Positions 25,239 to 34,121 of a DNA stretch of 62,843 nucleotides are shown piece by piece (within the stretch, counting starts at the first letter, position 1; each line of letters opens with the position of its first letter). The DNA comes from an uncultured Bacteroidales bacterium (lineage in GTDB: Bacteria > Bacteroidota > Bacteroidia > Bacteroidales > Paludibacteraceae): the NCBI GenBank assembly GCA_944322025.1, contig CALUOH010000020.1:1-62843 (forward strand), read 5' to 3'. A model generated the notes under the pieces. The model saw only the letters and a program-made list of their open reading frames with translations, ran no database searches and had not been told where the DNA came from. Made by a program: the position numbers and the translations under genes.

Positions 25239-27308
25239 TTATATATGCCTCTTCATTTCTGCAATCTTGCCCTTTATCATGCGGCTAAGTTTTTCGAGTA
25301 GTTCTCGTCGTTTATTCTCAGCCATCATTTCTTTTCTGCGTTCTTCCTCTTCTTGTTTTCGTCTCGCCTCTTCCTCTCTTCGTTTTTTCTCTTCTTCTAT
25401 TACCTGTTTTTCTATGTCGGCAAGGTTATTGATTGCCGTCTCATTAAGTGGCATGAACTGGAACATACATATTTTCGATGCGGTGTGCGTAGAGACAGTA
25501 GAGTCACCTTTATAGGTCATGTGCTGTTCGTTTTGCTTTATAAGGTCTCTGTATTTCGGATTGTCAGTGTATATGTATGTACTTTTCAAATTGTTAGCTG
25601 TCGCTGAATCATCCGTGTAACGTACAAACGGGTCTGCCAGTTTGTCCATTAGATTGACAATGTTACTTACAGTCGATGTTATGTCTTTTATAAATGGGAA
25701 TGGATTATCCCAGTCTATGTAAAGCAGCTTATTGTAATGCTTTTCTGATAATTCGTTGCATATATTCAACAGCTGTTCATAGCCTTTTCTTTTCTCCCCT
25801 TTGTACTGCTCTCTTATCGCTTTAATGCGCTTGTCGCGGTAATCTTGCTGATACTTTTTCAGAGCCCCCATATCAATCATTGTCCCTACTGAGGTGGAAT
25901 GTATACTTGTATTGAGTTTGAAATCTTCGATGCTTTTATTTGCCGCCTCCATCTTTCTTTCGTACTCGCTGATTTTGCCTTGCAGTCTCTTGAACTCTTG
26001 CTGCTCCTTGCGTAGTTCTGCCAGCTCCTCCATCATCTTTATGGCCTCGTCATAGTCTGGTTGCCTCTTCTGTGCCGCAGTTGTTTGCATCTTCTTTCCC
26101 CTGAATAGCCTTGCGAAAAAGCACCTTTTCTTCTCTTTGACCTGAGGTGTGGGTTGGGGCGGCTGATATAAGAAATGTTCAAAGCGATTTGAACATACAT
26201 CTTCCAGTAGTTGTTCATATTGAGCCCTGTCTTCCTCTTCCTGTTCCGGTCTCCTTTTGTATGTATTGTCGGAATAGTAATGCGCATATATCTCGTCTCT
26301 GCTTATCCATACTATCTCTTGTGTATCGTTCTCCTTGTTGTACTTCTCTATCGCCGGCCTTAGCTCTTCAAGCAGTGTAGCTATCCTTCTGTCCGCATTC
26401 TCCTCGTTGTACTTCCAGACAAGTTCGTTGTACGGTATCTCTGCATATTTATCCCTCAGAGCCTCCTCCTTCTCTTTCAATCCCCATGGCGACATCTCCA
26501 AATCAAGGCTATTGTCATCCTTTTTCCCCTTCACTATCTCCTCGTATAGGTCATGCTCATCAGCCAGTTTCAGATAGTCCGTTACATCTTTGCTGTAATA
26601 CATATACTCCGCATAGCCTATCGAGAACACATGTGTATTGTTATGTGCGGGAGCTATGGCAGCACCTATATTGTATGTATGTTTTGTGCTGGATATAAGC
26701 ATCATAAAGTCGCATATCATACGTGGCAGCATGATGTCAAGGTCTTTTTTCTCCCGGCATATTGCTGCTCCGCTCAAACTTTGGTTGTCTATGTATAATA
26801 TCTCCTTTTGATATCCTCCCTTCTTTGTGTATTCAAGCAGTCGTTTAAAGTTCTCTTTATCTGTTTGTACATTGATGTGTGCCGGGTTTTCAAGGTCGTA
26901 TGACATAAGTACTACAAATATCCTCATCTGTGTTTGGCTATTGTCATTGACCATATTGTCATAAGCGGTCAGGTACTCCTGTAAGCTCTCCCAGTCTGAT
27001 GGCTTCATCGGGTTGGCAAGCAGGAATATGTTGGTGCAGTTCTCCTCTGGCACATCGTAATACTTTATCTCTTTTTTGAATGCTGCTAAGTGGTTTTCGA
27101 GTGCTTCTGCCAGCGTTATGCCCTTCATGTTTTCTGGTTGTTCTTTGCATGCCGAAGTGTGTTTGAAGTACAGGCCATTGTCTCGCTCTTCCACGTAGCC
27201 GCCCCATATGAGTGTCTCCACTTGGCTGTTCTTTGGCTTGCATTCGCCTATTCGGTCGACAAGCTCGTTTAATTCCCTTTGTGTACTAATAACTAGAAAT
27301 GCTGACAT
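25239..27308 (-). CDS. uncharacterised coiled-coil protein of the tubulin-like/VWA unit
   Basis: I do not recognise a family. The 689-residue protein has no signal peptide or membrane span. Residues 1-240 look like a folded alpha/beta domain with hydrophobic strands (NIFLLANP, RIFVVLMSYDL). A basic, aromatic patch KKRCFFARLFRGKK sits at about 391-404 and could bind membrane. Residues 420-470 are predicted coiled coil, and the last 54 residues are a very charged helix rich in EEE and RR. It is the last gene of the four-gene unit, 60 bases after the tubulin-like gene with a hairpin between. A partner or effector of the tubulin-like polymer is my inference. Base composition is AT-richer than the flanks. 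Confidence 0.85.
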   Translation of the reverse strand: MSAFLVISTQRELNELVDRIGECKPKNSQVETLIWGGYVEERDNGLYFKHTSACKEQPENMKGITLAEALENHLAAFKKEIKYYDVPEENCTNIFLLANPMKPSDWESLQEYLTAYDNMVNDNSQTQMRIFVVLMSYDLENPAHINVQTDKENFKRLLEYTKKGGYQKEILYIDNQSLSGAAICREKKDLDIMLPRMICDFMMLISSTKHTYNIGAAIAPAHNNTHVFSIGYAEYMYYSKDVTDYLKLADEHDLYEEIVKGKKDDNSLDLEMSPWGLKEKEEALRDKYAEIPYNELVWKYNEENADRRIATLLEELRPAIEKYNKENDTQEIVWISRDEIYAHYYSDNTYKRRPEQEEEDRAQYEQLLEDVCSNRFEHFLYQPPQPTPQVKEKKRCFFARLFRGKKMQTTAAQKRQPDYDEAIKMMEELAELRKEQQEFKRLQGKISEYERKMEAANKSIEDFKLNTSIHSTSVGTMIDMGALKKYQQDYRDKRIKAIREQYKGEKRKGYEQLLNICNELSEKHYNKLLYIDWDNPFPFIKDITSTVSNIVNLMDKLADPFVRYTDDSATANNLKSTYIYTDNPKYRDLIKQNEQHMTYKGDSTVSTHTASKICMFQFMPLNETAINNLADIEKQVIEEEKKRREEEARRKQEEEERRKEMMAENKRRELLEKLSRMIKGKIAEMKRHI

Positions 27309-27323
27309 GATTATGTTGTTTGA

Positions 27324-27357
27324 AAATGGATGGGCACTTTCATGTGCCCATCCATTT
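27324..27357 (-). terminator. hairpin between the tubulin-like and coiled-coil genes
   Basis: A perfect 14-bp stem (AAATGGATGGGCAC and its complement) with a 6-base loop begins 11 bases after the tubulin-like stop. Only four T follow on the minus strand, so it may attenuate or protect transcript ends rather than fully terminate. Confidence 0.65.
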
Positions 27358-27367
27358 GAGTTATAGA

Positions 27368-30136
27368 TTATATGGACTGTATTTCTTCTCTCATCAAGTC
27401 GGCAACTTTTGCGAATGGAGGTGTCTTCAGTTGTACACTCTCCGTTGGACTCAATTGCGCATATTGTTTCAAGTATGAGTTGTCCTTTTTTATTTTATTT
27501 ATCACATCTGAAAAATATTCATTTCCTTTATTGGCTACGATGCTATTCAACTCTTGCTGTATCTCGTTGTATAGTTTCATAGTCTTGAAGATATTATATG
27601 ATGTATCTCTTCCTGATTTAAGGTTATAGCGGTAATCGTCCAATGGATCTCCCAAATTTTTTGAAGTAATCCAATAGGTGTTTTCTTTGGTGTCAAAATG
27701 AATGAAGCCGAAGATAAAGCCATAAGCCCATCTTTGAATTATGTTATCTGTGGAAACAAGCGGCAAAACAGAGAAGTCTTCGGATTTCATGCGACTTTCC
27801 CATTGTTCGTTGATATAGTTTGCAAGCGGATAGTTGTTTCCTGTTTTATTGTCGCTGTCATCTTTGTAGGTCATGAAATTATTTACCGCAAAGACTGGTA
27901 CGAGAGCTTCGACGATAAGTACAGAGATTCTGTCATCTCTGAATGTTGATACAAAATTAGCCTTGTTGGTAGGGGTATCAAACGCTTTGGTGTATGTTGG
28001 GTTTTTACATAGGGTATTGTTGGCTTTGTCGTCAACTCCCACGATTATAAAGCTGTCCAACTTAAGACCTTGTGTAGCGAACCCTTGCGGATTAATGCTC
28101 CATAGCGGCGATGCCATATTCTTAATATGGTCGATATGTTTCAAAACATCTGCCTGTGGCATGGCATTCAGCGCAGTGTCGATAGTTTTGCCGGCGGCGG
28201 CAGCGACTTGCGTGTCTTTTTGAACAATACTACAAAGTTTCTTGTTCAAGAAATCAAAGGATGCACCTATAGTTTCAGACAATTTTAATTCGTTGTAGAA
28301 TTGAGTCTTAGTGGTGTCTGAGAGGGAAATTTCCTGTGCGTTATTCACATCGTTTGTGTGTAGATAAATCTGCACCTTTGATGCAGATTTGGCGGCATTC
28401 TGTTCATTAAGTACGGCATTGCGATGAAAGTCTGCTAATTTCTGAATGTTATTAACGAGGAGAGTTAGGTCGTTAATCTTATTGTTTATGTAACTATTTA
28501 AGTCATTAAAGAATGCTATGGCCATTCTGCGTCTTTCTGCCTCACGAATGTTTTTCACATAGTCAGTTATTCGTGTTTCTAGTGCAAATTTTGCTTTAAC
28601 ATTCATCGAATTGAACATCCCTACAATTCCCGAATTGCGTATGCTTTGCATCTCATTACTCCAATTGGGTTTATTGGCAGTCAGTTTAAGGAAGTCAGCG
28701 CGTTCAGCAATGAGCTGATTTTTGCCTATATCGTTGATACGTACCAAAGCATTGAGGAAACTTATTGCTTTTTTGATGTTTCCCTCATTATCTTTGTTGA
28801 GAATGTTGTTAATATATTTGTCCAGACATTCCTGTGTGTTTTTTAACTTTGTGTTGTAGTTTTCTTGCATCTGGGTCTGGATATACTGGCCTGTCTGTTC
28901 GTTAATGTATTCAGTGATTTCTGTTGCAGACATATTCTTGTCGATATAGCAAGGATAGGTAGGTGCGGGTGATAGTATGCTGTCAATCACATCATCACGG
29001 CCATTATCTTCCCTTATTATCACATTCGGCATATCGACAAAAGTGTTTGCTTCATTCACGCCTGTGGATTTAGAGTTAATCATGTCGGTACAGAATAGGC
29101 TGATAAGGCGGTGAGTATAGGTACGTGCTACAGCCACGCTGTCATATATGAATTCGGCACTGCCTGCTGATGCTGCCCATGCCTTTTTCCCTTTGATGTC
29201 GTATGTACCGCTTATCTGTTGTGCCCTGACATTGTCAAATGGTGATGCGGCAGCATCACCTATATCTCCGCTTGGTAGAAATGCGCTGACTGCCACTATG
29301 TCCATAAGGTCGTCTATCCCATTGAGAGTTATGCTGGTGGTATTGGTGTTGTTTATTAGATAGGCATAGTCGAACAGAGGAGTGTTTATAGTGGTATAGC
29401 CGAAATCTACTGGATTTGGTTTTTTGGGATCAATGTGTTGCATATAGTCCAATGTCTTCAATGCACCGTATGCATTGTAATAAACATTATTCATGGCTGG
29501 ACCTGATGCGATTGTTTTGAACACATCAGGCAAGACTATCCACGGATAGAGACTATATGTGTTTCCGCTCTGCTCCATTGCCTTATTTATCAGACATAAC
29601 ACATCGACTATCATGCCGCTGCCTGTGCCTCCGGCAATTGAACCGAATACATTTATGCTTGTAGAGCATGGCATGCCGTTGTAGAGTGCTACTGTATAAG
29701 GTGACGAGAGAGGTATGAGGGCGTTTATTCTGTTGACACAGCCCCGTATTGCATCCTGAATATTCTGGGCATTATAAAGGGCTATGAATCGTCCGTTGGA
29801 GCGTACCTGTCCGGCTCCATTTCCGACGATAGACGGGAGTTTCCCTACATTGTTTGCTGGTACCCAGTCAAAATCTTGCGGGTTTTTGTTGTAAACGGCA
29901 AGTGCGTTCTGCACGGTGCATACTAACAGTTCGCTTTTGTTGAGCGAGACAATATTACCATGTTTGTCTTTGGTTTTCTTTCTTAATGCACTGCTGTCTG
30001 TGTCTATGGCGAAAAATGCAATCATGGGCGGGATTTCGCCGTAACTGTTGATGAAACATCTCTTAATTTTCAGGAGTGCATCAACTCCTGTCCCTCCGAT
30101 ACCGACATAGAGGGTTCTTTTCAGTGATTTACTCAT
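27368..30136 (-). CDS. tubulin/FtsZ-superfamily protein (Tubulin_2-like)
   Basis: Predicted GTP-binding, possibly filament-forming cytoplasmic protein of 922 residues. Superfamily marks are clear: a T1-like loop VGIGGTGVDAL at 11-21, the strand-turn FFAIDTDSSAL at 41-51 (compare FtsZ FIAVNTDAQAL), a glycine-rich loop near 105-115 and the tubulin signature FGSIAGGTGSGM at 164-175. NGIDDLMD at 272-279 may be the T7 catalytic loop. The C-terminal 600 residues are largely helical and unlike FtsZ. It sits behind genes for a VWA protein and a membrane linker. It is not a division FtsZ by length and context. Composition is AT-rich. Confidence 0.88.
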   Translation of the reverse strand: MSKSLKRTLYVGIGGTGVDALLKIKRCFINSYGEIPPMIAFFAIDTDSSALRKKTKDKHGNIVSLNKSELLVCTVQNALAVYNKNPQDFDWVPANNVGKLPSIVGNGAGQVRSNGRFIALYNAQNIQDAIRGCVNRINALIPLSSPYTVALYNGMPCSTSINVFGSIAGGTGSGMIVDVLCLINKAMEQSGNTYSLYPWIVLPDVFKTIASGPAMNNVYYNAYGALKTLDYMQHIDPKKPNPVDFGYTTINTPLFDYAYLINNTNTTSITLNGIDDLMDIVAVSAFLPSGDIGDAAASPFDNVRAQQISGTYDIKGKKAWAASAGSAEFIYDSVAVARTYTHRLISLFCTDMINSKSTGVNEANTFVDMPNVIIREDNGRDDVIDSILSPAPTYPCYIDKNMSATEITEYINEQTGQYIQTQMQENYNTKLKNTQECLDKYINNILNKDNEGNIKKAISFLNALVRINDIGKNQLIAERADFLKLTANKPNWSNEMQSIRNSGIVGMFNSMNVKAKFALETRITDYVKNIREAERRRMAIAFFNDLNSYINNKINDLTLLVNNIQKLADFHRNAVLNEQNAAKSASKVQIYLHTNDVNNAQEISLSDTTKTQFYNELKLSETIGASFDFLNKKLCSIVQKDTQVAAAAGKTIDTALNAMPQADVLKHIDHIKNMASPLWSINPQGFATQGLKLDSFIIVGVDDKANNTLCKNPTYTKAFDTPTNKANFVSTFRDDRISVLIVEALVPVFAVNNFMTYKDDSDNKTGNNYPLANYINEQWESRMKSEDFSVLPLVSTDNIIQRWAYGFIFGFIHFDTKENTYWITSKNLGDPLDDYRYNLKSGRDTSYNIFKTMKLYNEIQQELNSIVANKGNEYFSDVINKIKKDNSYLKQYAQLSPTESVQLKTPPFAKVADLMREEIQSI

Positions 30137-30184
30137 AGTTATTATTGTTTATAGTTGCATCGTAATGAAGTTGGTCTTCATTAT

Positions 30185-31084
30185 CTATCTGATAGTTATT
30201 GTTGTCGTGGTATTTTTGATGGTGACGACACCTATCATTGGTGGATCGATGGATGGGGTCACGTTGTATCCTATGGCGATTATGAACATTCGTCTTTTTC
30301 CGCCGGGTTTGATGATGACAGAGCCTTGTATATTGGTCGTGACGTATTCTGTTCTTCCGGTGAAGAGTCGGTTGAGAACGGACTGGTGCTCTGGCTTTGA
30401 GTCGCCAGTTATTATTATCTCCTTAGCTCCTTTGAAGTTTACGTGTATTGCCGCTATTGTGACAAGTCCCTGTTTTATGGAGATGGTTTTAGCTGGATAG
30501 CTGAAATGAGGAAAGAATATCGGTCGAAAGACAGAAAACCACAGAAGCAGAAACGAGAATATGCACAGAAGGATGATTAGCAGCCACCTCTTCAGCGGGT
30601 TCATCATCCTGTCATACTCCACTATCCAGTACTCTATATCTACCGCGTCACCCTCCTCTGATACGACGCTGTTGTTCACCCTGTTCAGGTCTGTGTCGTA
30701 CAGTTGCAGCGTATATGTGTAGCTCCCCTGTTCAGTCCCCGGCGGCAATGATATTGTGATATTCACTGAGTCCTCTGCCGGCGTGAGCCTGAAACGCCCG
30801 TTTTCGCACTCCCTGCCGTTCACATATAGCGTCAGGTCGGGCGTATTGGCCTCTCTGTCCGGTATCACTGCGAAGTCAGCGTATGATGCCGGGTCTTGGT
30901 GTGCGTCTTGGCTGTACTCTGTCGTCAGCGTCTTTTCGAGGGGCGTAGTCTTCTCATCCACCCACAGGAATGACGGATAATACTCTATTGTGCCGATATT
31001 CTGTTTCGGCATGCCATCCTCCTTGCATGACTGCAAGGTCATGCAAAGCAGGATTATTAGCGGTGTAAATCTTAGCCCTTTCAT
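30185..31084 (-). CDS. lipid-anchored transmembrane linker protein of the VWA/tubulin-like unit
   Basis: 299 residues. The N-terminus is a lipoprotein signal with LQSC ending at Cys20. Residues 30-155 are beta-rich and Ig-like in pattern, a single strong membrane helix spans about 166-188, and a beta-rich domain of about 110 residues ends the chain. If the lipobox is used, the first domain is periplasmic and the last cytoplasmic, so it could join the VWA protein to the tubulin-like protein; this topology is inferred. The start overlaps the VWA stop as ATGA. No known family recognised. Confidence 0.82.
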   Translation of the reverse strand: MKGLRFTPLIILLCMTLQSCKEDGMPKQNIGTIEYYPSFLWVDEKTTPLEKTLTTEYSQDAHQDPASYADFAVIPDREANTPDLTLYVNGRECENGRFRLTPAEDSVNITISLPPGTEQGSYTYTLQLYDTDLNRVNNSVVSEEGDAVDIEYWIVEYDRMMNPLKRWLLIILLCIFSFLLLWFSVFRPIFFPHFSYPAKTISIKQGLVTIAAIHVNFKGAKEIIITGDSKPEHQSVLNRLFTGRTEYVTTNIQGSVIIKPGGKRRMFIIAIGYNVTPSIDPPMIGVVTIKNTTTTITIR

Positions 31085-31989
31085 TTGAATTTCAGAATTA
31101 GTGTTTTCTCTTTTTTGTCTATGCACTCTATGCTGACACTCGTGGTCACGAGATAATTATACTCTGGCAGGTTGGCACATGCTATCTCCAGCTCCGCTTC
31201 ATATTTCTCCGGCACAGGGCTACTCTTCTTCTTCAGCGATATCCTGATGCCGTCTTTCAGCGTGCGGCAATGGTCGAGTTCGTAATACGGGTTCTCTTTG
31301 AGCGATGCCGTGATTTCCATGCCGCTGATATCCCCCTTGTTAAGCCGCACCGTGACCGATGTCTCGTTACGCACATTGTATATGGCCTTGCTCTCGTACT
31401 CTATGATGTTTATGTTTATGTCCGCTGTCTTGACGCACCACAGATGCTCCTGCTCCGCTATCAGCTCCTCCGTATTCTCATTGTATGCCGCGTTGTGCAG
31501 CATCACGAAAAAGCCGAAATGGTTCTCCGGCACTCTCCTTTCCCATGAGCTGATAGCCTCTTGCAGTTCTCCCTCGCGCACCTTGCGCCCCTGCTCCTTC
31601 CCGTCCGTCATGAGGAACATATACGTGGTCGTTCCCGCGTCCATATAGTTTGCGTAGAAATCTTCCATGACATTCGACAGTGTAGTGCCGCAGTCCCATT
31701 GCGGGCTGAGCGACGATATGAACTCCCTCAGCTCCTCCTTGCCCCTCTCTGTCGCCGTCACGGTCTTCCGCCTCTTTATCTCGTCCGTGAACGGTATGAC
31801 CACAAGCTCCGTCTTCGAGTTCCCTATCTGCTCGATTGCCTCTATGAGGTTGTCGCGCACATCGTCCCATAATCCGTACTTCTCCATCGAGCCTGTGATG
31901 TCGAGATAGTACACCCTCCGCTCCTTGGCAAATGCTGGAGTCAGCACCATGAGGAGCATCGCCAACGTTGAAATGATTCTTTTATCCAT
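31081..31989 (-). CDS. secreted von Willebrand factor A domain protein
   Basis: 302 residues. A Sec signal peptide covers residues 1-21 (ending PAFA). The VWA domain follows at once with an intact MIDAS: DITGS at 30-34, Thr102/Thr103 in CGTTLSN, and Asp129 in LMTDGK, so it should bind a divalent metal and a ligand or partner. Residues 205-302 are beta-rich. The start at MDKRIIS was chosen as the signal peptide begins there. It is the first gene of the four-gene unit, with a promoter at 32059-32093. Confidence 0.88.
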   Translation of the reverse strand: MDKRIISTLAMLLMVLTPAFAKERRVYYLDITGSMEKYGLWDDVRDNLIEAIEQIGNSKTELVVIPFTDEIKRRKTVTATERGKEELREFISSLSPQWDCGTTLSNVMEDFYANYMDAGTTTYMFLMTDGKEQGRKVREGELQEAISSWERRVPENHFGFFVMLHNAAYNENTEELIAEQEHLWCVKTADININIIEYESKAIYNVRNETSVTVRLNKGDISGMEITASLKENPYYELDHCRTLKDGIRISLKKKSSPVPEKYEAELEIACANLPEYNYLVTTSVSIECIDKKEKTLILKFK

Positions 31990-32058
31990 AATGTAGACCC
32001 TAATGTGACTAATTTGGCTCATTGAACTGCTGAACCATATTATGCTTTCATGCTATTA

Positions 32059-32093
32059 CAAAGATAGCTGTTTGTTGCTTACGCTATGTCAAA
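32059..32093 (-). promoter_or_regulatory. promoter of the VWA/tubulin-like unit
   Basis: TATCTTTG on the minus strand with a TTTG 23 bases upstream, inside the edge of an A-run. It is about 70 bases before the VWA start. Confidence 0.6.
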
Positions 32094-32186
32094 AAAAAAA
32101 AACGATTGACAAAAAATGTGAGAGTTGATGCGCGGAGTAGCTTTTCTCGGCAGACTGGCCGGAGAAATGCCCTCGGCTACCCTTAG

Positions 32187-32247
32187 TTGCAAAAAGTGGT
32201 TAAAAAGACGTACTCTCGCCGGAGCGGCTTCGAAGCCCCTACGGACA
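32187..32247 (+). repeat. dispersed intergenic repeat A, copy 3
   Basis: Carries GTGGTTAAAAAGACGTACTC, then CGGAGCGGCTTCGAAGCCCC and TACGGA. The ending is self-complementary (GGCTTCGAAGCC). Confidence 0.78.
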
Positions 32248-32309
32248 CCTTCCCCATCCCCTCCGCAGAAAATAGCCCATATTCCATCTGATATTACAGG
32301 AAGATTATA

Positions 32310-32317
32310 TAACTTTG
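32310..32317 (+). promoter_or_regulatory. -7 element of the MFS transporter gene
   Basis: TAACTTTG followed by GCACCGTC, 33 bases before the ATG. The -33 box is weak (CTG). Confidence 0.6.
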
Positions 32318-32349
32318 CACCGTCCATAACATACCAATCAACATAACCC

Positions 32350-33552
32350 ATGAAAGGAACATCCTTGTTCAAAGGCATGCCCCACAACATTTTAGCCACG
32401 GGGCTGACCAGCTTCTTCACCGACATTTCCACAAAGATGGTATACAGCGTAATGCCCCTCTTCCTGATGTCCATCGGAGCATCCAAAACCACCATCTCGC
32501 TCATCGAGGGCATAGCCGAAAGCACTGCCTCTCTGCTCAAAGCCCTCTCCGGCTACTGGAGCGACAAGATAGGCCGCAACAAGCCCTTCATGCTCATAGG
32601 CTACGGCGTAACCATGCTTGTCACCCCGCTCTACGCTCTTGTCGCCCGCCCTGTCGGCGTACTCGTCATCCGCTTCGTCGAGCGCGTCGGCAAAGGCCTG
32701 CGCACCGCGCCGCGTGACAGCCTCATAAGCAACTCCGTCGAGAAGTCCGATGCCGGCCGCTGCTTCGGCTTCCAGAAAGCAATGGACAACAGCGGTGCCA
32801 TCGTCGGCCCGCTGCTTGCCGTCCTCCTCCTTGCCCTCCTGCCCGGAGGCTACCGCTCCATCTTCCTCATCGCCGCGCTGCCCGCGCTCTTGGGAGTGCT
32901 CTCGGTCGCCATCGGCGTGCGCGAAGTGAAGTCCGCCGTCCGCCATACCCACGGGCGGCGCATGGGCATAGCAGTCCTGTGCGCTCTCCCCGGACGCATC
33001 TGGCTCTTCCTCCTTGCCGTAGCCGTCTTCTCCCTCGGCAACTCCTCCGACGCGCTCCTCCTTGTAAAGACAGCCGAGACCGGCGTGAGCGAGACGGCCG
33101 TACCCTTCGTCTATATGATATTCAATGCCACATCCGTACTGCTCGCCATGCCGATAGGCCGTCTCTCCGACCGCGTTGGCCGCGAGAAACTCATCGTTGC
33201 CGGCTTCCTGACCTACGTAACCTATTTCCTCTTCGGCTGCTTCAACAGCCTCCCCCTCTTCATGCTCCTCTTCGTGATGTACGGCCTGTACAGCGCGCTA
33301 ACTGATGTGAGCCAGAAGGCATTCATCTCCGACCTTGTGGATAAGGACCTGAAAGGCGTAGGCTACGGCCTCTACCATGCCGTGCTTGGCCTCACGCTGC
33401 TCCCCGCAAGCCTCATAGGCGGCTGGATGTACGACCATGTCGATGCTGCCGTGCCATTCTACTTCGGGGCGGGCATGGCCTTGCTGGCATCACTCCTCAT
33501 GCTGCTGTTTTTCATCGTTTGCAGTCATCTCTCCAGTAGCCCTGCAAACTAA
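32350..33552 (+). CDS. major facilitator superfamily transporter
   Basis: About 400 residues with 12 hydrophobic helices. The A-like motif GYWSDKIGRNKPF between helices 2 and 3 and the GRLSDRVGREKLIV repeat in the second half identify an MFS proton-coupled carrier, probably of the drug or small-molecule efflux type. The substrate cannot be read. A PH-domain gene starts 12 bases after its stop, so they are probably co-transcribed. Confidence 0.93.
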   Translation: MKGTSLFKGMPHNILATGLTSFFTDISTKMVYSVMPLFLMSIGASKTTISLIEGIAESTASLLKALSGYWSDKIGRNKPFMLIGYGVTMLVTPLYALVARPVGVLVIRFVERVGKGLRTAPRDSLISNSVEKSDAGRCFGFQKAMDNSGAIVGPLLAVLLLALLPGGYRSIFLIAALPALLGVLSVAIGVREVKSAVRHTHGRRMGIAVLCALPGRIWLFLLAVAVFSLGNSSDALLLVKTAETGVSETAVPFVYMIFNATSVLLAMPIGRLSDRVGREKLIVAGFLTYVTYFLFGCFNSLPLFMLLFVMYGLYSALTDVSQKAFISDLVDKDLKGVGYGLYHAVLGLTLLPASLIGGWMYDHVDAAVPFYFGAGMALLASLLMLLFFIVCSHLSSSPAN

Positions 33553-33564
33553 ATATATAAGTCT

Positions 33565-33939
33565 ATGGGAATAGTAAATGCGATTTTCGGCAATGTATCC
33601 GAAATGGATGCGAATGCCTTACAGAAAGAGTACGGCCCGCTCCTCTGTGAAGGTGAGAAGATAGAGCGGGCCTATAAGCTGATACGCGACAAGTGGGTCT
33701 TTACCAATCGTCGGCTTATCATACAGGACATTCAGGGCGTGACCGGCAAAAAGCGTGAGTACCTCTCCGTCCCTTACCGGTCAATAGAACGTTTCTCCAT
33801 AGAGACGGCCGGCACATTCGACATGGACTCTGAGATGAAGCTCTGGATACGCGGTGCCGTTGAGCCTCTGCAGCAGAAGTTCGGCCGTGACTCCGGCATC
33901 ATGGAGATACAGCGCGTCCTCGCCGGCTACGTCCTCTGA
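33565..33939 (+). CDS. bacterial PH-domain protein
   Basis: 124 residues, soluble. The segment VFTNRRLIIQDIQGVTGKKREYLSVPYRSIERFSIETAG is the typical strand pattern of the bacterial pleckstrin-homology family (PF08000-like). No catalytic motif is seen. It is likely co-transcribed with the MFS gene and ends ahead of a shared bidirectional hairpin. Confidence 0.87.
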   Translation: MGIVNAIFGNVSEMDANALQKEYGPLLCEGEKIERAYKLIRDKWVFTNRRLIIQDIQGVTGKKREYLSVPYRSIERFSIETAGTFDMDSEMKLWIRGAVEPLQQKFGRDSGIMEIQRVLAGYVL

Positions 33940-34067
33940 CCCATCCCCCTCCTCCGCTTATAACCCTGTGGTCCTACCGCAGGAAAGGGCATTGTGTATG
34001 TGTATGCGGGAGACAGTTCTGGCTGCCGTAATGTGGATGTCTTGTGAGTTGTGGAAGGAGAAAAAAC

Positions 34068-34108
34068 AAGCCGGCATGGAGGATATGTCATATCCGCCAT
34101 GCCGGCTT
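34068..34108. terminator. bidirectional terminator
   Basis: A 12-bp stem (AAGCCGGCATGG / CCATGCCGGCTT) with an inner GGATATG/CATATCC stem. On the minus strand it is followed by GTTTTTTC, so it clearly ends the hydrogenase transcript, and it also faces the PH-domain gene. Confidence 0.9.
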
Positions 34109-34121
34109 ATCCGTTGTCGTT

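Larger units (their letters stand above)
31990..32349. other. divergent spacer between the VWA unit and the MFS gene
   Basis: Contains a minus-strand promoter for the VWA unit, a 13-base A run (32090s), one copy of repeat A and a plus-strand promoter. No gene seen. Confidence 0.7.

Noticed and set aside
25239..30136. Tubulin-like gene considered as a plasmid or phage segregation system (TubZ)
   Set aside because: No adjacent TubR-like DNA-binding gene, centromere repeats or phage genes; the partners are a secreted VWA protein and a membrane linker.
27368..30136. Tubulin-like gene considered as the cell-division ftsZ
   Set aside because: It is more than twice FtsZ length, lacks the division-cluster neighbours and its C-terminal two-thirds do not resemble FtsZ.
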